Of a stretch of 64,000 nucleotides of DNA, positions 9,892-22,140 are shown one piece after another. Position numbers and translations under genes: made by a program. This stretch comes from Elymus sibiricus. Lineage: Eukaryota > Streptophyta > Magnoliopsida > Poales > Poaceae. Within the stretch, counting starts at the first letter, position 1. Each line of letters starts with the position of its first letter. A model generated the notes under the pieces. It did not search any database. It was not told where the DNA came from and saw only the letters and a list, made by a program, of their open reading frames with translations. Where the stretch lies: NCBI GenBank assembly GCA_039707655.1, contig CM077674.1:241663904-241727903 (forward strand), in the 5' to 3' direction.

Positions 9892-10480
9892 TGCCGTTAT
9901 TGAGGAGGGCGGATTTGACGAAGCACCATCTGGTGCCGGGTCAGAGGGAGGAGGGGGGTTGGTTCAGGCAAGGCCACCATTGGGGGACGGAGGTGACCGA
10001 TGCGGCCACCGGCCAGCCATAGAGATGTGGGGGGGGGGGGGGGAAGGAGGGAGTCGTGTGCACCACCGTCGCCGGAAAGGGGATTGAGGGTTTTCTTGGG
10101 TTCGATGGTTAATGACATGGAACCTCTCCTTTAAAGAGCGGTGGCATAGTGTGGAGTGGTGGGAACTTGAACTGTGGGAACGCAGTCGAGTTTGACGTTG
10201 GAAGGATGCGAGGAGGTAGACAGAGGCTAGGCTGTCCATCTTCCATCGGATGGTGGAAAGTGTAGTGAATTACTTTCCAATCCGGAAATGATCCTGGATT
10301 CGAATTCATAGGGCCATAATTTATTTTCATTAGTTCACTTTTGATCACTTTTTCATAAGCTTTTTGAGGAGTAATGTAAATTTTGTAATGTGTGAAATCT
10401 ATGGTATAATACATGATGCACACCATTGTTCAATTGACATGCACAATGTCACATATTTTGTTGGCTGTCTTTTGCGCCTC
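9892..10480. other. Non-coding stretch in E4 with a G15 run
   Basis: Upstream of the minus-strand frame. It includes a run of 15 G at 10029-10043. Several short frames overlap in all directions and none shows a domain. Confidence 0.5.
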
Positions 10481-11390
10481 ACTAGAAATATATGCATGGA
10501 TCGGCATGCCGGGTTTCAAAGCAAAGTACAATCAAAGAAAGCTATGTGTGAATGCACCCATAACACGACACCATGACATTGTGTATCTATTAAATCATAG
10601 TTGTTCATGTGGCATGGTGCACAAGTGTAAATGGTTGCTCACCTCCTGACTTGTGCATTGTACACGCATGTATGGATCGACATGTCCGGATTCCAATCAT
10701 AGTGCAACCAAACATTCCCCATTTCAAATTGAGACTTCTTCACCAAAACAACATGTCATACCCATGACAAGACATGTCTAGCCTTAACCATTCTCGAAGT
10801 GACCTGGTCAAGGCAAGTGGCTGTTCACTTCAAAAAAAATTGAGGATAGGCTTTGTGCGTAACGCACGCATATATGCATGGATCAACATGTCCGGATTCC
10901 AATCGTAGTACAACCAAACATTCCCCAATTCAATTTGAGACTTCTTCACCAAAACGACATGTCGTACCCATGACAAGACATGTCTAGACTTAACAATTCT
11001 TGTAGGGACATGGACAAGGCAAGTGGCTGATCACTACAAATTGAGGGGTGGCCTGTGCAAAATGCACACATGTATGCATCAATCAACATGTTTGGATTCA
11101 AATCAAAGTACAACCAAACAATGCTCAATTCAATTTGAGACTTGTTCACCAAAACAACATATTGTACCCAGAGCACAAGACATGTTTAGCCTTAACCATT
11201 CTTGATGTGACATGGTCAAGGCAAGTGGCTACTCACTACAAAAAATTGAGGGTTGGCTTGTGCAAAACACACACATATATGCATGGATCGACATGTCCGG
11301 ATCCAAATCAAAGTACAACCAAACAATGCCCATACCACTTGAGGCTTCTTCACCAAAACAACATGGTGCATCAAACCCACACATGCGTGC
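10480..11390 (+). repeat. Tandem repeat, period about 200-207 bases, 5 copies
   Basis: The motif ATGCATGGATCGACATGTCCGG (with changes) occurs near 10492, 10668, 10875, 11074 and 11279. Each is followed by CAAAGTACAACCAAACA, TTGAGACTTCTTCACCAAAAC and GGCAAGTGGCT. Copies differ by substitutions and small indels. Tandem subterminal repeats of this kind are a known feature of Triticeae CACTA elements. Frames running through it are by-products of the repeat. Confidence 0.8.
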
Positions 11391-11905
11391 ACAAGCTGAT
11401 CAGGAAAAAAAACATATGCGTGTACAAGTGCCTGAATCGTATTTCTAAAACTGTTCACATTCTTTCTAAAAGTGTTCACGTTCTTTCTGAAAGTTGTCTT
11501 GTCTCTGTTACAAAAATAGTTTGTACAGTCAACTTTTTTGGTTCCCTCCGCTTTTTTGCTACCTGACTTTTTTCCTTCCCGCCATCATTTCCAAAAGGGC
11601 GCGCTAAATTTTCCCTGTCATCAATAAATAACTCGTTTGTTGCTATCAATGAACCGCACTCATAATTTCCCACCGCTCGCTCCTCCCGCACTTCTCCTCT
11701 AGACCTCAAACCCTCCCGACGCCGTTGGTTTCCCTCACCATTGCCATCGGTTTCCCTCACCGACATTGTCGAGCGACATGACGATATAGAAACCTTTGAA
11801 GCGGCAAGGTCCGCAAGGATCCTGTGACGTTGAACCCAAGAACTAATCGTAAACGAACAGGTAGCAATCATCTCCCCCTCCCTCACTACCCCAAGAACTG
11901 AACGC
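11391..11905. other. Non-coding stretch in E4
   Basis: No supported gene. The stretch is pyrimidine-rich around 11530-11760. The minus-strand frame at 11476-11907 has no recognised domain. Confidence 0.4.
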
Positions 11906-12214
11906 ATGAGAGATCTTGAAGAGAGGCTTGCAACTTAGGAGCTAGCTGCGAGATCAGCAGCTGGCATGTATCAAGAAGAGCTAAATGCAAGAATAGAAAC
12001 GCAGCAACAAGAAGTCAAAGAGATGAAAACAAAGTAGCAAGTTGAAATTGCAGCTCTTAAGAAGGAATAACAGGAGAAAACTGCTTCTATGGAAAATAAG
12101 CAATCAGAACTAGAAGGAGCTTTAGGTTTTGTCTTAAGGCAGATGCACGGCGGCTCTGATAACAGCATGTCACAGCCCACTTTGGGAGGCTATAACAACA
12201 TGTCGCAACCCTGA
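11906..12214 (+). pseudogene. C-terminal part of a CACTA-type transposon protein
   Basis: From ATG at 11906 one frame reads a Glu/Lys/Gln-rich coiled coil, then LRQMHGGSDNSMSQPTLGGY, and ends at a TGA at 12212-12214. The coil plus a Gln/Ser/Gly tail is how plant CACTA-associated proteins of the PTTA/En-Spm type end (from memory of that family). Three in-frame stops break it at 11936 (TAG), 12035 (TAG) and 12068 (TAA), two of which would be single C-to-T changes from CAG or CAA. It precedes the CACTA terminus by about 790 bases, the expected side. The 5' part of the gene is not present. Confidence 0.6.
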
Positions 12215-12982
12215 TGGTGGTCTTCTTTGTCCGGAAACATTGGTCGTCTCTTATTATATTTTGTAATGTGTGGTACTCTGTCTGTTTCCTTTTATGTCAT
12301 GTGTGATACTTCCTCAGTTGGCTAATCATTATTACAATTGTGTTAAGCATGTCTGTTTTGAGGTTAATGAAAGTCATTTCATTCTCATTTTTTAAATTCT
12401 AGTAATTTTAAAATTTAAATTCAAATTTAAATTTGGTTGCCAGTTGCAACACTTATCAAATTGTGATGGTAATAGTGATGGAAATGCGTGCCATCACCAA
12501 CTTCCGGACCCACATGTAAGCAACCACATCAGCATCCCATGAGCCCACATGGCTGGATCTTTGACTGGTCAAATCTGATTGTTACTAACAGCCACCGTCA
12601 GTGATAAAACCTTGACTGTGTCCAGCTGTAAGTTGCCACGTCAGCATATTATGGGCACGTATGTTAGAAACATTGACTGGTCAAACATGGTGAGTCGGTT
12701 GTTAGTGACGGATGTATTGTCACCGAAAACTATGATGAAGGATGGCAGGTCGTATACGGTGATAGTTCTAGTGACATTTTCTCGTCATCGCAGAAGATAG
12801 CTTCGGTGATGAATTTGGGTTCGTCACCTAAGACACGACCTTGCGTGACAGAGGAAGTGGTACTGTCAAGATTTTATTTTCTATGACAGCGCTTCAGTGA
12901 TGATGGCGGTGACTGCCGAAAAACGTCAACAGGACATTTTTCGTGATGAAAAACGGTTTTACGTGACACAAGTGAAACGTCA
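12215..12982. other. CACTA subterminal region
   Basis: Non-coding. It is rich in short motifs that recur in both orientations (GTGACGG, GTCACC, CGTGACA, TAGTGAC), typical of binding sites near CACTA ends, where transposase would assemble. Confidence 0.5.
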
Positions 12983-13006
12983 CAAAATAGCCGAGATTTT
13001 GTAGTG
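12983..13006 (-). repeat. CACTA terminal inverted repeat
   Basis: The minus strand from 13006 reads CACTACAAAATCTCGGC and continues TATTTTG, the conserved terminus of a CACTA element. The three bases after it (CTA, 13007-13009) are the candidate target duplication. The mate on the left was not found. Confidence 0.7.
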
Positions 13007-13418
13007 CTAGCAAATGAACTATACATAGAAGAATATCAACATGAGCCAAATCTAGCAGCATCTAGGGTTAACATAACAAGCCACAGTCTAGCAGCAACAG
13101 CTCTAGCAATAGCCATAGTGGCAAGCAACAGCAGCTCTAGCAGCAGCAAAGCAACAAAACAGCAGCAACTAGAGCAACTGTAAAGCAACAACACAACAAA
13201 GCAAAGCAGCAGCATAGCAAAGCAAAGCACAGCATAACAACATAGCAGCATCCAAGAACTATAGCCTACATATTCGCCACTACCTAAGAACGGAGCAGCC
13301 AACAGTAGCAACAACCATCAGTAGCAGCAGCAGAGTAGGAGGGGCACACCAGCGTAGTTGTAGCCAACACAGAGCAGCGAAAAACGAGCAGAGTAGCCGG
13401 CGGCAACAACAGCTACAT
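13007..13418. repeat. CAG/CAA-rich low-complexity spacer
   Basis: Between the CACTA end and the E5 LTR. Much of 13060-13410 is built from AGC, AGCA and CAACA words (CAGCAGCAAAGCAACAAAAC). Open frames here on the minus strand (Leu-rich) follow from the composition and are not taken as genes. Confidence 0.6.
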
Positions 13419-14427
13419 GTTGACACCAGATTTTGGCATGGTACAAAACGCAATTAAGATGGCCTCAAATGAAAAGGTTTTCAACATGAAAAGTTTCGTA
13501 TCATCAAATTGAGCAACTTTGATATTTGGGTCATCACCATCTGACCTCATCTTAGGAGCCGAAACTGTGTTCAAAGTTCCAAAATTTTATGTTCAGATCA
13601 CTGTTCGGCTGATTACACCCCCAAGATGGCCTCATATGAAAAACTGTTCTACACAAATTGTCTTTGTCTCGTCGAATCAGTCGATTTTGATATAAATGTC
13701 TCAATCCGAGGCGTATGTAAAAGTTAGAGCCCGCACAGCGTGACCCTATCGTAAGCAAAATATGACGCCCAGGACCAGACACACATGTGACTATGTCTGA
13801 TGGGTTGCGTGAGTAATTGCCTGTTTTGCGCAAGCTATTCGGCCTTCAAGACGGCCTCGAATCAAAAAACGTTCAACACGAAAGTTGTTCGTCTTGTCAA
13901 AACAGTTAAATTTTCATTTGGGCTCATCTTCATCCGAGGTCGTTTGTGTCCTGTGAGACCCAAAAACCAAACTGATGTCTTAGACTTACCTAAATCCGAG
14001 TTCGATTAATTTCGGAAATATTTGGACGAGATTTTGAGTCCTTTTCTTGTACGGGAAGTCCAACCGCCTCATAAATAGATGAGAGGTGATGGCCGATTGA
14101 ACAACACACAATCAAAACCTATCTACTATTTTTTACCCTAATTTTTACATCTCTCCCTTGTTCTTTCTCTCTCGTTCTTTGTTCGTTCTTCGTGTTGAAG
14201 GGCAGCGATCCTCGAGGCCCTAGGGGCAGGCGAAGTGACCTAGGGCAGCCCATAGCCGCCGTGCGTCCAGACAGGGTCCCTCTTGGGCATGTGGGGTTTC
14301 GGGTCCTCAAAAGCACCCGCCGGATTGCTTGCGTACCGCGCTTCCGGACGGGTCTCCTTCGACGTGAGCTGCGGTGCATCACCCTCGGCGTTGGAGGTAC
14401 ACGGTGACGTGTTCGTGTGCGAACACA
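13419..14427 (+). repeat. E5 5' LTR
   Basis: It starts TGTTGACACCAGATTTTGGC and ends GCGAACACA. The first 140 bases recur at 29781-29928, which proves it is a repeat end. Directly after it comes ATTTTTGGTGACTTCGCTGG, the usual position and style of a Gypsy primer-binding site. Confidence 0.8.
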
Positions 14428-14450
14428 ATTTTTGGTGACTTCGCTGGGGA
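14428..14450 (+). promoter_or_regulatory. Primer-binding site region of E5
   Basis: The sequence TTTTTGGTGACTTCGCTGGG follows the LTR end at once. Closely similar sites (TTTTGGCGACTCCGCTGGGG) follow the LTR in many grass Gypsy elements. I have not assigned the tRNA. Confidence 0.5.
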
Positions 14451-14527
14451 CGAAGCTTTGAATGGTCTCCAGCCCGTTCTTGCTATGAAGAGATCGTCAT
14501 CTAGGGTTTGCAATCTACGAAGGTAAT

Positions 14528-17500
14528 ATGAATACCCAATTAAATTATGTAGATGCAAATAATGCATATGTTGTTACTGGATCGTTTAATGAGTATAATG
14601 TATCGCCTAACCCTAGCTTTATCAATCATGCATCTAATTATGTGCAAGAGCCGATGAAACAAAATCTCCATGCTTCTACCTCATATAATTTTAGCAACAT
14701 GCAACATATGTATTCCAACTCCCATGCACCGGCAACCCCACAAATCTATATGCCGATGAACAACATGATGACTTCGGTTAATCAAGTTGAAACACCTCAC
14801 ATAGGGACTTCCAATAGTATGCAATAAAGTGTTTCACCTTTTTATTCATCGGCAACTAACTTCCAATATGTTAATCCAAACATGCCGGTGGATAAGGGAA
14901 TTGGCCATGCTACTGCTAGTTATCCAGCCAATTACCCTCAACCATGATATGCTACACCTCATGCTACTAATTTTTTGGCACCATATGCAACTGTAGGTAT
15001 TTATAATTCGGCTTCGCACCTTCATGCTAATAGCCGAATAAATGAAAATTCTATAGGATCACATGTGTCTTCACCTAGTATCGTAGCATACAATGTTATC
15101 CCTACACAATTACAGAATTTCGACAACATCTCATTGCTGAAAGAGTCTAAAAGCATCGGGGGCCAACCATATCCAGACAGGGTAATTGAGAACAAGCTTA
15201 CATTCTCTTAGGATTTGTGCAACTCTATTCGCCAGGAACAAATAGAAGGTGGGAAGCCCCATGATTTTGCTGCTGTAAAAGCTAGAGTTGTGCAAATGAC
15301 GCATTCACCCAGTGATGTAGCATCCAGTGTACCCCCTAAACAATTGCAAAGTTTCGGCACCTCATTGCCGAAAGAGTCTCAAAGTATTGGGGGGGGGGGG
15401 CAATCTCATGAGGAATGGATGGAAATTGAGATGAAAAGGTTTAAAGCTCGCCAAGCTGAGATGTGGGCTAAAATTAGACAAGAACGGAAAGCCTTGCAAA
15501 TTCAAAAAGAGAAAAGTATTGATTTAGGCAACAAAGAAAATTCAGTTATTGAAAAAGCCGAATCAAATAGTATGTGTACCAAATCTATTGAAGAAAAAGA
15601 GGATGCCAAGGCATTGGAGAGTTATCGAAAAGTGGATCAAGCTATTGTTCATATCACACAACCATCATGCTCTCCCAACATATTTGAAGAGGTATGCCTA
15701 GCAAGTGATTTACCTATTTTCTGATTTGGTCGCAACTTTATTGTTGATGCTTCTATTAGAAAAATTCTCATAAGTAGTTTTGAAAGACCAATGAAGAAGG
15801 GTAATTTATTTGTTAGTAATAAAACCATTATAGAGCATATCGGTCAGCACATTGTACCATTCATAGAGATCGATGGTGACTTATTGTAACCATAGCTTTT
15901 GCCATTGCTTTATTTAAAGTTCACATCTAATTGGGTAGCTTTGCTTGTTTCATATCTGGCTTACACATGGTCTCAATTGAGACGTGTATGTTCTAACTAT
16001 TTTGATTTCAAAAATTTAAAGCCAAGGTTATACTCTGTTGAGAAAACCGATGATAGTATAATTTGTTTTTCAAAGACATTGGAGATAGATTGCAAAACAC
16101 AATGCATAGCGAAATGGGGTGATGCAAAATCTGAACCATTCTTTTGCTTAAGTCCAAAGCCGTTCTCACAGCAAGATCGGCTAGAAAATAAAAAGTTTTC
16201 CTTCAATTCAAGCATGTGTGATCAAATATTTGATTTGTTGCTGAAAAATAATTACATAAGAATTCTTGATCACCATGTCAAGAAATCAATTCCAGGATGA
16301 GTGAATTGTAGGTTGCATCATTCGTTCAAACATTATTTTGAGGATTGCAATATGTTTCATCAACTAGTTAAATCGGCCATTGATAAAGGACGATTGAAAT
16401 TTGTTGAGACACCAAGAGATGACCAGTCTATTCCGATTGATCCTGATGGCAAACGATTTTTGCATCGGCTGCTTCAAGCTGATCCATTTAAACATGAGAA
16501 GGTAAAAACTGCGGATATTGGGATCAAACTTTCAAGTAAGGAAGTTGGTCAAGAGCACAATGATAATATTCTTGAGGGAAAACATTCCATCAAAGTTGCA
16601 ATGAAGACGCCAAGTACTAGGGGGCACCAAGAAAAATCCAAAGATCGATGCAAGCACAACCAAAGAAAGCAAAGATGGAGGTAAGCACAAAGGTAAAAAG
16701 CCGAAAGGCACTTTCGCGCAGCTATTGGAAAAATATCAAAAGATAAGTAAGGAGAAGATTGCTTATCGGCCAAGTAATTCAAAAGCATCAAGATCACCCC
16801 ATAGGCGCAAATCTGAGGACCGGCATTGGCAAAGGGGAAATTTCAATGAATCATATTCATATCCATATTTTGGGCCGCCAATGTGAATGCCATGGATACC
16901 TCCCTATGCTAATTTTTATCCATATTCATCATGGGACAGGTATGATTCAAGTGCACATTCTCCATCATATTTTAGACCATCTCACAAAGATCATGCAGCT
17001 CCAAAAAGGCCCACATTCAATAAACAATCATATGTTAAATACCGTTTCACTCCAAAAGAATCGGTCCAGAGCACAAGGAAGAATAAGGAGGTGGTTGAGA
17101 GTATCGCGTTAAAAAGATGGTCGTAAGTGGGCTACTTCACAATTGATCTTAAAGGATAAAAAGCAATTAAAGTGTTGACATTGGCTTCTAAAGATAATGA
17201 GATGAGTCAATCAAGTGCCAAATCTGAAGAGAAGAAGTTGAAAGTGCACAAGGTAAAACAAGAATTGTCATTAGTTCAAACAAAATCACAGCCGGGGCGC
17301 CCACTCGGCTTATCATATTGGCAGAAGAAGAAATTACAAAAATTTAGTGCACAAGAACTTGAAAAGAGAAACATGGCATGGGTTCCCAAAGGAAGTACTC
17401 AAACAAGAATGATGTGCAAGCTTCCATTGCAAGAAGTGTGGCAAAGGTGAAGAAGGAAAAGAGTGCAAACTATGAACGACCAAGCCGAAGGTTTCAACAT

Positions 17501-17671
17501 CTTCGGTCCACAAATTATCCACATTCTCCAACTATGCCATTGATGCCGATGACATGGAATTCATCGTCAGGTATGATTGGTTACCCTCCATGGACTTATT
17601 TTGATCCATGGACGCAATACAACTTCTTACATCATGCAAGGGTTTTACCACATCACCATACATTCAATTAG
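14528..17671 (+). pseudogene. Decayed Gag-like protein of E5
   Basis: Starting at ATG 14528 the frame is Asn/Tyr/Pro/Met-rich, then charged helical near 15400-15640. It is broken by many stops (for example the TAA after 14824, the TGA near 14946, the TAG near 15209) and shifts of frame, the last near 17400. The recognisable piece is at about 16306-16400: CRLHHSFKHYFEDCNMF, a C-x2-H-x4-H-x4-C zinc-knuckle variant, followed by AIDKGRLKFVE. This is typical of the Gag C-terminus of some grass Gypsy families. The end (17480-17671) is Pro/Tyr/His-rich (YPPWTYFDPWTQYN). No protease, reverse transcriptase or integrase follows. The element looks like a gag-only derivative. Confidence 0.6.
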
Positions 17672-18179
17672 CTGTATTTTGTTGCTAATCAAAGTGGCCG
17701 ATATATAACTATCGCCCTAAGCAAATGTGGCACCCAGGCTCAGAGAGACCGGAACACCCCGTATTCCAGCCCAGAGATCAAGTCTTCTGGAATACGGCAC
17801 TGCTTGGCATAGAACAAATCAGCTCTTTATTACAAATATAACGGGTACAAAGGTTCTGAAGGCACGAAGGTTATAGGGGCACGGCGACACTTCGCCTGCT
17901 CAGATAGCTCTATGCTAGCAGCGAGACATCTCGAAGCGGAATAAATTCTAACAGCGGAACAACGACGACGGTGATGAACTCCACTCCGCAGGGACTCTGG
18001 CTTGGACGTATCCTAGAGCGCAACCTCGGGGTCCCCGACAAACAAGCAATCACGGCATCACCTGCAATCTGGCATGACACGCCAGGTGAGTACTTTGAAT
18101 GTACTTGCAAGCTCACAGCAACAAAAGCAATCAAGACATACAACAGCATGGCATTTACAGGTTAACCATCAATGATGAA

Positions 18180-18300
18180 CACGATACTACTAGAATAACA
18201 TGAGCATGGTAACAACATGAGCATGGCAACATCATGAGCATAACAACAACATGAGCATGGCAGCAACATGAGCATGGGAACAACATGAGCATGGCATGTA
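18180..18300 (+). repeat. AACATGAGCATGGC minisatellite in the E6 LTR
   Basis: Seven or so tandem copies of a 15-17-base unit (AACATGAGCATGGCA) differ in one or two bases. The same array is at about 25735-25840 in the other LTR. Confidence 0.75.
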
Positions 18301-21049
18301 TAGTTCATGATATGAACAGGATGATACTAGCACTAGCATGCAAGGGGGGTCGACATTTAAGGTCTCATGGACCAACTTACTCTGCTTGGAGGTTATCTCG
18401 TAACCACCAACTTACCATCGTGATCATCACACGATCACCTCAGGATCAACCAAGCTCGGTATCAACTATACCATCGTGATCATCTCATGACCACACGGAG
18501 CTTGATCTCTACCTGTGATCATCGCATGACCACGTAAAGATCAACCAACTTCTTTACTCATCAAACCGGGGTTGTCATTATTCAGATTATTATTACTGTT
18601 GACCCATAGTGTGACCTACTACGAACTGTGTCCATGACCGAGGACGCGGCTATCGATAGATTATACACTCTGCAGAGGTTAGTACACTGTACCCACACTA
18701 CGGAACTCATGGCCTCGTGCTCCCATTCGGGTGGACCAACGACGTTCCGACAAAACCAGTCTATTGCATGACACTCTCCCGGCCACTCCCGACAAACTCC
18801 CCTTTGGGCTATGTACTGGGTTGCCCCTGATGTCAACTCGTGACATCCGCCACCTTTGTGGCTGCCACCGTCGTGGCCAAAACATAACATTGTCCCAAAC
18901 GGGGACCTCGGATATCCTTACAACTCGGACACTCAAGGCTTATGGCCGCCCACCGGGCCAGGGTAGCGCGCACACATAACCTTCCCTAGTTGGAGGCACC
19001 GACGAGAGGCATGACAATAGACCGCATTAGGGCCTCCCCATCCAGGCAAGTGTGGCTGCACTGGTTAGCTCGATTCGGTGGCACCATGACTTAGCCAACA
19101 GATTTGTTCAAGTTCGATTAATGTCAGGTTCAACTTGAATGGTGATGAGCTGAGTCATAATAACATGATGAAATAACAATGCACATGAGCATGATATCAG
19201 TGTAACCATGGATGGGCAACATAATTATTTAACATCATAACATCAACAATGATAAGTCATCTATTCTACGGGATGCAAATGCACATGGCATAATGATGAT
19301 CATGAATATAACAAGTATTTTCATAACAAACCCTAACTATTCAAATGAGCATATCGTTATCACTAGCATCGGAAAATAAATCTAACATGACAATAATGAT
19401 ACTAGCAAATAATCATTTAACTTACTAGATGCAAATGAACAAGGCATAAGAACGAGCATGGACTCACAAGCATATATTATTCACGAAATAATTAAATGAG
19501 CAAACAATCATTTAAATATTCAAGTGGAAACCATGGCTACTGCAAGGCCATCATGCAAGTGGCTATTGTGGCTTGCCTGGGTATGAAGGAGTCACCGGGG
19601 ATAGGTGCGATGAACTCGCGGAAAGAAACGCCGGAAAAGTTTCCCTCTCGGCGGAGCTGAATCGGAGTTACGGTTGCCGAGTTACGGCCGTTCGTTCGTT
19701 AGGCAGAAATTTAAATAAAAATATTCATTTCTGGCCTTAACGGACGAACGTCCGCTATTTAATACTTTCGACCGGCTGCTGGAAATAGAAAGCGCATTCC
19801 AGGAAAATACGCTTTCGAAGCAGTGAAAACGCACTCAACTCCAGAACAGAGGCAAAATGCGCTTTCTAAAACAGAAAACGTATTCCAGTGGAATACGCTT
19901 CCACTTAACCGCGCGGGCCCGGGTCTTTAGAGGATGACGGGTGGGGTCCGCGGGGTCAACGGCCAGCTGGAGGAGTCGCTGTCTTCGTCTTCCTCCTGCC
20001 CACGCTCGACCGGAGCAGAGGCGGACTCCGGCGACGGCCGCCGGCGGCTCCGGCCACCATTCGCCGCGCTCCGACCACCGGCGAGCTCGTGGGACCGAGC
20101 CGCACCCGTCCCCGCATAGCACGGATGCCGAGGAGGACTAAGATGAGCAGGGCAACGACTGAGGCGGACGGCGGCTCGGGAAGTTTTGGGGGAGGGCAGT
20201 ACGGTGGCGGAGAGGAGTTTCTGCGGCCATGGGGAGGATCGGGGTGGCTAGGGGAGCTCACGGGTGAGGTCAGGTGGGAGAGGGAGAGCTCGGGCAGCCG
20301 GAATTTAGGAGGAGGCCGAAGGTGACCATGGCGGCAATGCGGAGGAAATAGAGCTCCTCGAGCTCGTTTGACTGGGCAGGGGAGTTACTAGGAGGGAGGT
20401 GAGGTGGTGGATGAGCTCGGGAGGCCCCGGGGTGGCTTTAAATAGCCACGGCTACGATGCCGTTCTCGGATGCCAACGGAAACTTGCGGACGATGCTCTC
20501 TGGCACGACCGCGTGCACGAGTGCACGCGCGGAGGGGGAGAGAGGTCCAGGGGAGGCTCATACGGCGCAAAGTTATCGCGGGGAAGAAGAGAACAACGGC
20601 AAACTGACGACGGCCGCGGGCACGCGCTGCGGCATGGTTCACCGGAGAGGAAAGAGGAGAGGGGGAGGGGTCCAGAGAGGACACGCGGATGCAGGAGAGC
20701 GAGAGCAATGCTGTGGACATGGTGCGGTGGCGGGAGCTCGGCGTTTGGGCGGCGGCAGAGGGCCCCGACGGCCAGAGCGCGCTTTCGGCGTCCCAGACCG
20801 CGTGGTCACCGCGTGCACTGGTGCATGCGGGACTTTAGGGCCACCCACACTATGTCTAACGTGTTGTCTCTCCTAAATGGGTCCTACCTGAGGTGATGGC
20901 TCAAAGAAAAGCACTGTGGGTTGATAGGAGATCTCAGGGAAAGATTGCTGTTGCAAACTTGATCCAGAAGCTGAGGTAAATTGGCTTGGTAAAAGAGAGG
21001 AACAAGATGTCACAGTGGTTAGGGGTAGGAAGGACTATGATACTGTGAA

Positions 21050-21900
21050 AAATGAAATGATTTGGACCAGTATTTAATATAGTTGCTTCGCAACCACATA
21101 TTCTGGTCCAGAAAGAAGATCAGGAAGTAGCACTCACATGGTGGGTGGGATTGGGCTGAAAATTGGTGGAGCATTATCATTTGGGCATATGAAGGTACCA
21201 TAAAAATTTCATCGCATTTGGATAAATAAAAATGGTACTTCCTTCACAATAATCCACACTGGACAGAAACTTGGGGGAATTTTATGGAGAAAATGGCTTG
21301 GCAAAATAATGTGAATTTTGGCATTCTCACATTATTTATGGATATTTAGGTCCTGGATTAATTTCAGAATTTTTGAAGCAATATAAAATATAGTTGCTTC
21401 ACAAACTGAAATTGTCACCAGAAACCAAGATTTGAAGGTGTGCTCACATAGATAGTTGGATGGATATGAAATTTGGTGGAGAGCAATTATTTGACCATAT
21501 AAATAATCTACCAAAATTTTAACTTATTTGGATAAGCCTATCAAGTACTTCCTTCACAAAGCTTCTCTCTGGATAGAAACTTTGGAAATTTTCTGAGGAA
21601 GATTTACTAGGCAAATGAAGTTGAATTTTGGCATGTGGCAATAATTTGGATAGGAAAGAGTGCCCAAAAATTTTGAGGGCAATCAAGAAAATATAAATAG
21701 CACTTCCTTCACAAAGTGCCCTGCTGGACAGAATCGGAAATGAATATTCCTGAATTATTTTTGAACTGGGCAAGGATGGGTTTTGGCATATTTGTGGAAG
21801 ATATGATCCAAAGAGTTTATGAGAATTTTGTGGGAATTTTGTGGAAGACAGAAATATAGGTTGCTTCACAACCTAGAGCAAACAGGGTTATTCCTTTAAT
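21050..21900 (+). repeat. Six repeats of 155-157 bases in the E6 3' LTR
   Basis: The anchor CTTCACAA (or CTTCGCAA) falls at 21086, 21242, 21397, 21552, 21707 and 21864. Each copy continues with a CTGG(A/T)CAGAA-like word, AATTTTGGCAT and a GGATA-like end. Sequence between anchors is diverged but the spacing is regular. The other LTR has the same array at about 28620-29400. Confidence 0.7.
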
Positions 21901-22118
21901 AGAAAAAGGAATATTCCCAAGGAATAAAAATTTGGGGTTGGCTAAGATGGAAATGACATGGCATTGGGATAGATTTGGGAGTGACAAGCCACTTGGAAGT
22001 GGCAGGAGAGAAGATCTTCCCAGGTTTCAAGACCACATAGCCACGGAAAAAGGAACTCCAAATAAAAATTCGAAGAAATCCAAAAGAAAAAGAAAGGGCC
22101 AAAAATCGGGGTGTTACA

Positions 22119-22140
22119 AACCTACCCCCCTTACGATAAA
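22119..22140 (-). promoter_or_regulatory. Polypurine tract of E6
   Basis: On the minus strand, GTAAGGGGGGTAGGTT lies directly before the 3' LTR start at 22118. This is the expected plus-strand primer and sets the orientation. Confidence 0.65.

Larger units (their letters stand above)
8518..13006 (+). mobile_element. E4: decayed CACTA transposon region
   Basis: The right end is clear: the minus strand from 13006 reads CACTACAAAATCTCGGC, a CACTA terminal inverted repeat, followed leftward by subterminal sequence rich in GTGAC/GTCAC motifs. A coiled-coil C-terminal piece of a CACTA-type protein lies at 11906-12214 and tandem repeats at about 10480-11390. The left terminus was not found; the region is cut by E3 at 8517. 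It may hold parts of more than one element, since the 8518-8840 repeats and the gag fragment do not clearly belong to the same unit. Confidence 0.6.
17726..22118 (-). repeat. E6 3' LTR
   Basis: This is the second copy of the 4.4-kb LTR, collinear with 25263-29644 over its whole length. Differences are scattered substitutions, mostly transitions. Confidence 0.85.

Noticed and set aside
10029..10043. Runs of G (also about 15391-15400, 51483-51491, 61083-61093) as possible G-quadruplex sites.
   Set aside because: Single homopolymer runs are as likely to be polymerase slippage or assembly noise. They do not form the four-tract pattern.
13036..13314. Leu-rich minus-strand frame suggestive of a membrane protein.
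   Set aside because: It is the translation of CAG/CAA-rich low-complexity DNA.
18180..18300. Short regular repeats that could suggest a CRISPR array.
   Set aside because: Units are contiguous with no unique spacers, in a plant LTR, so it is a minisatellite.
20399..20896. A 165-codon plus-strand frame and a 110-codon minus-strand frame that recur in both E6 LTRs (also 27936-28433).
   Set aside because: The block is very GC-rich and open in nearly every frame, the proteins are Arg/Gly/Pro/Ala-rich without a domain, and recurrence follows from LTR duplication. Coding potential cannot be claimed.
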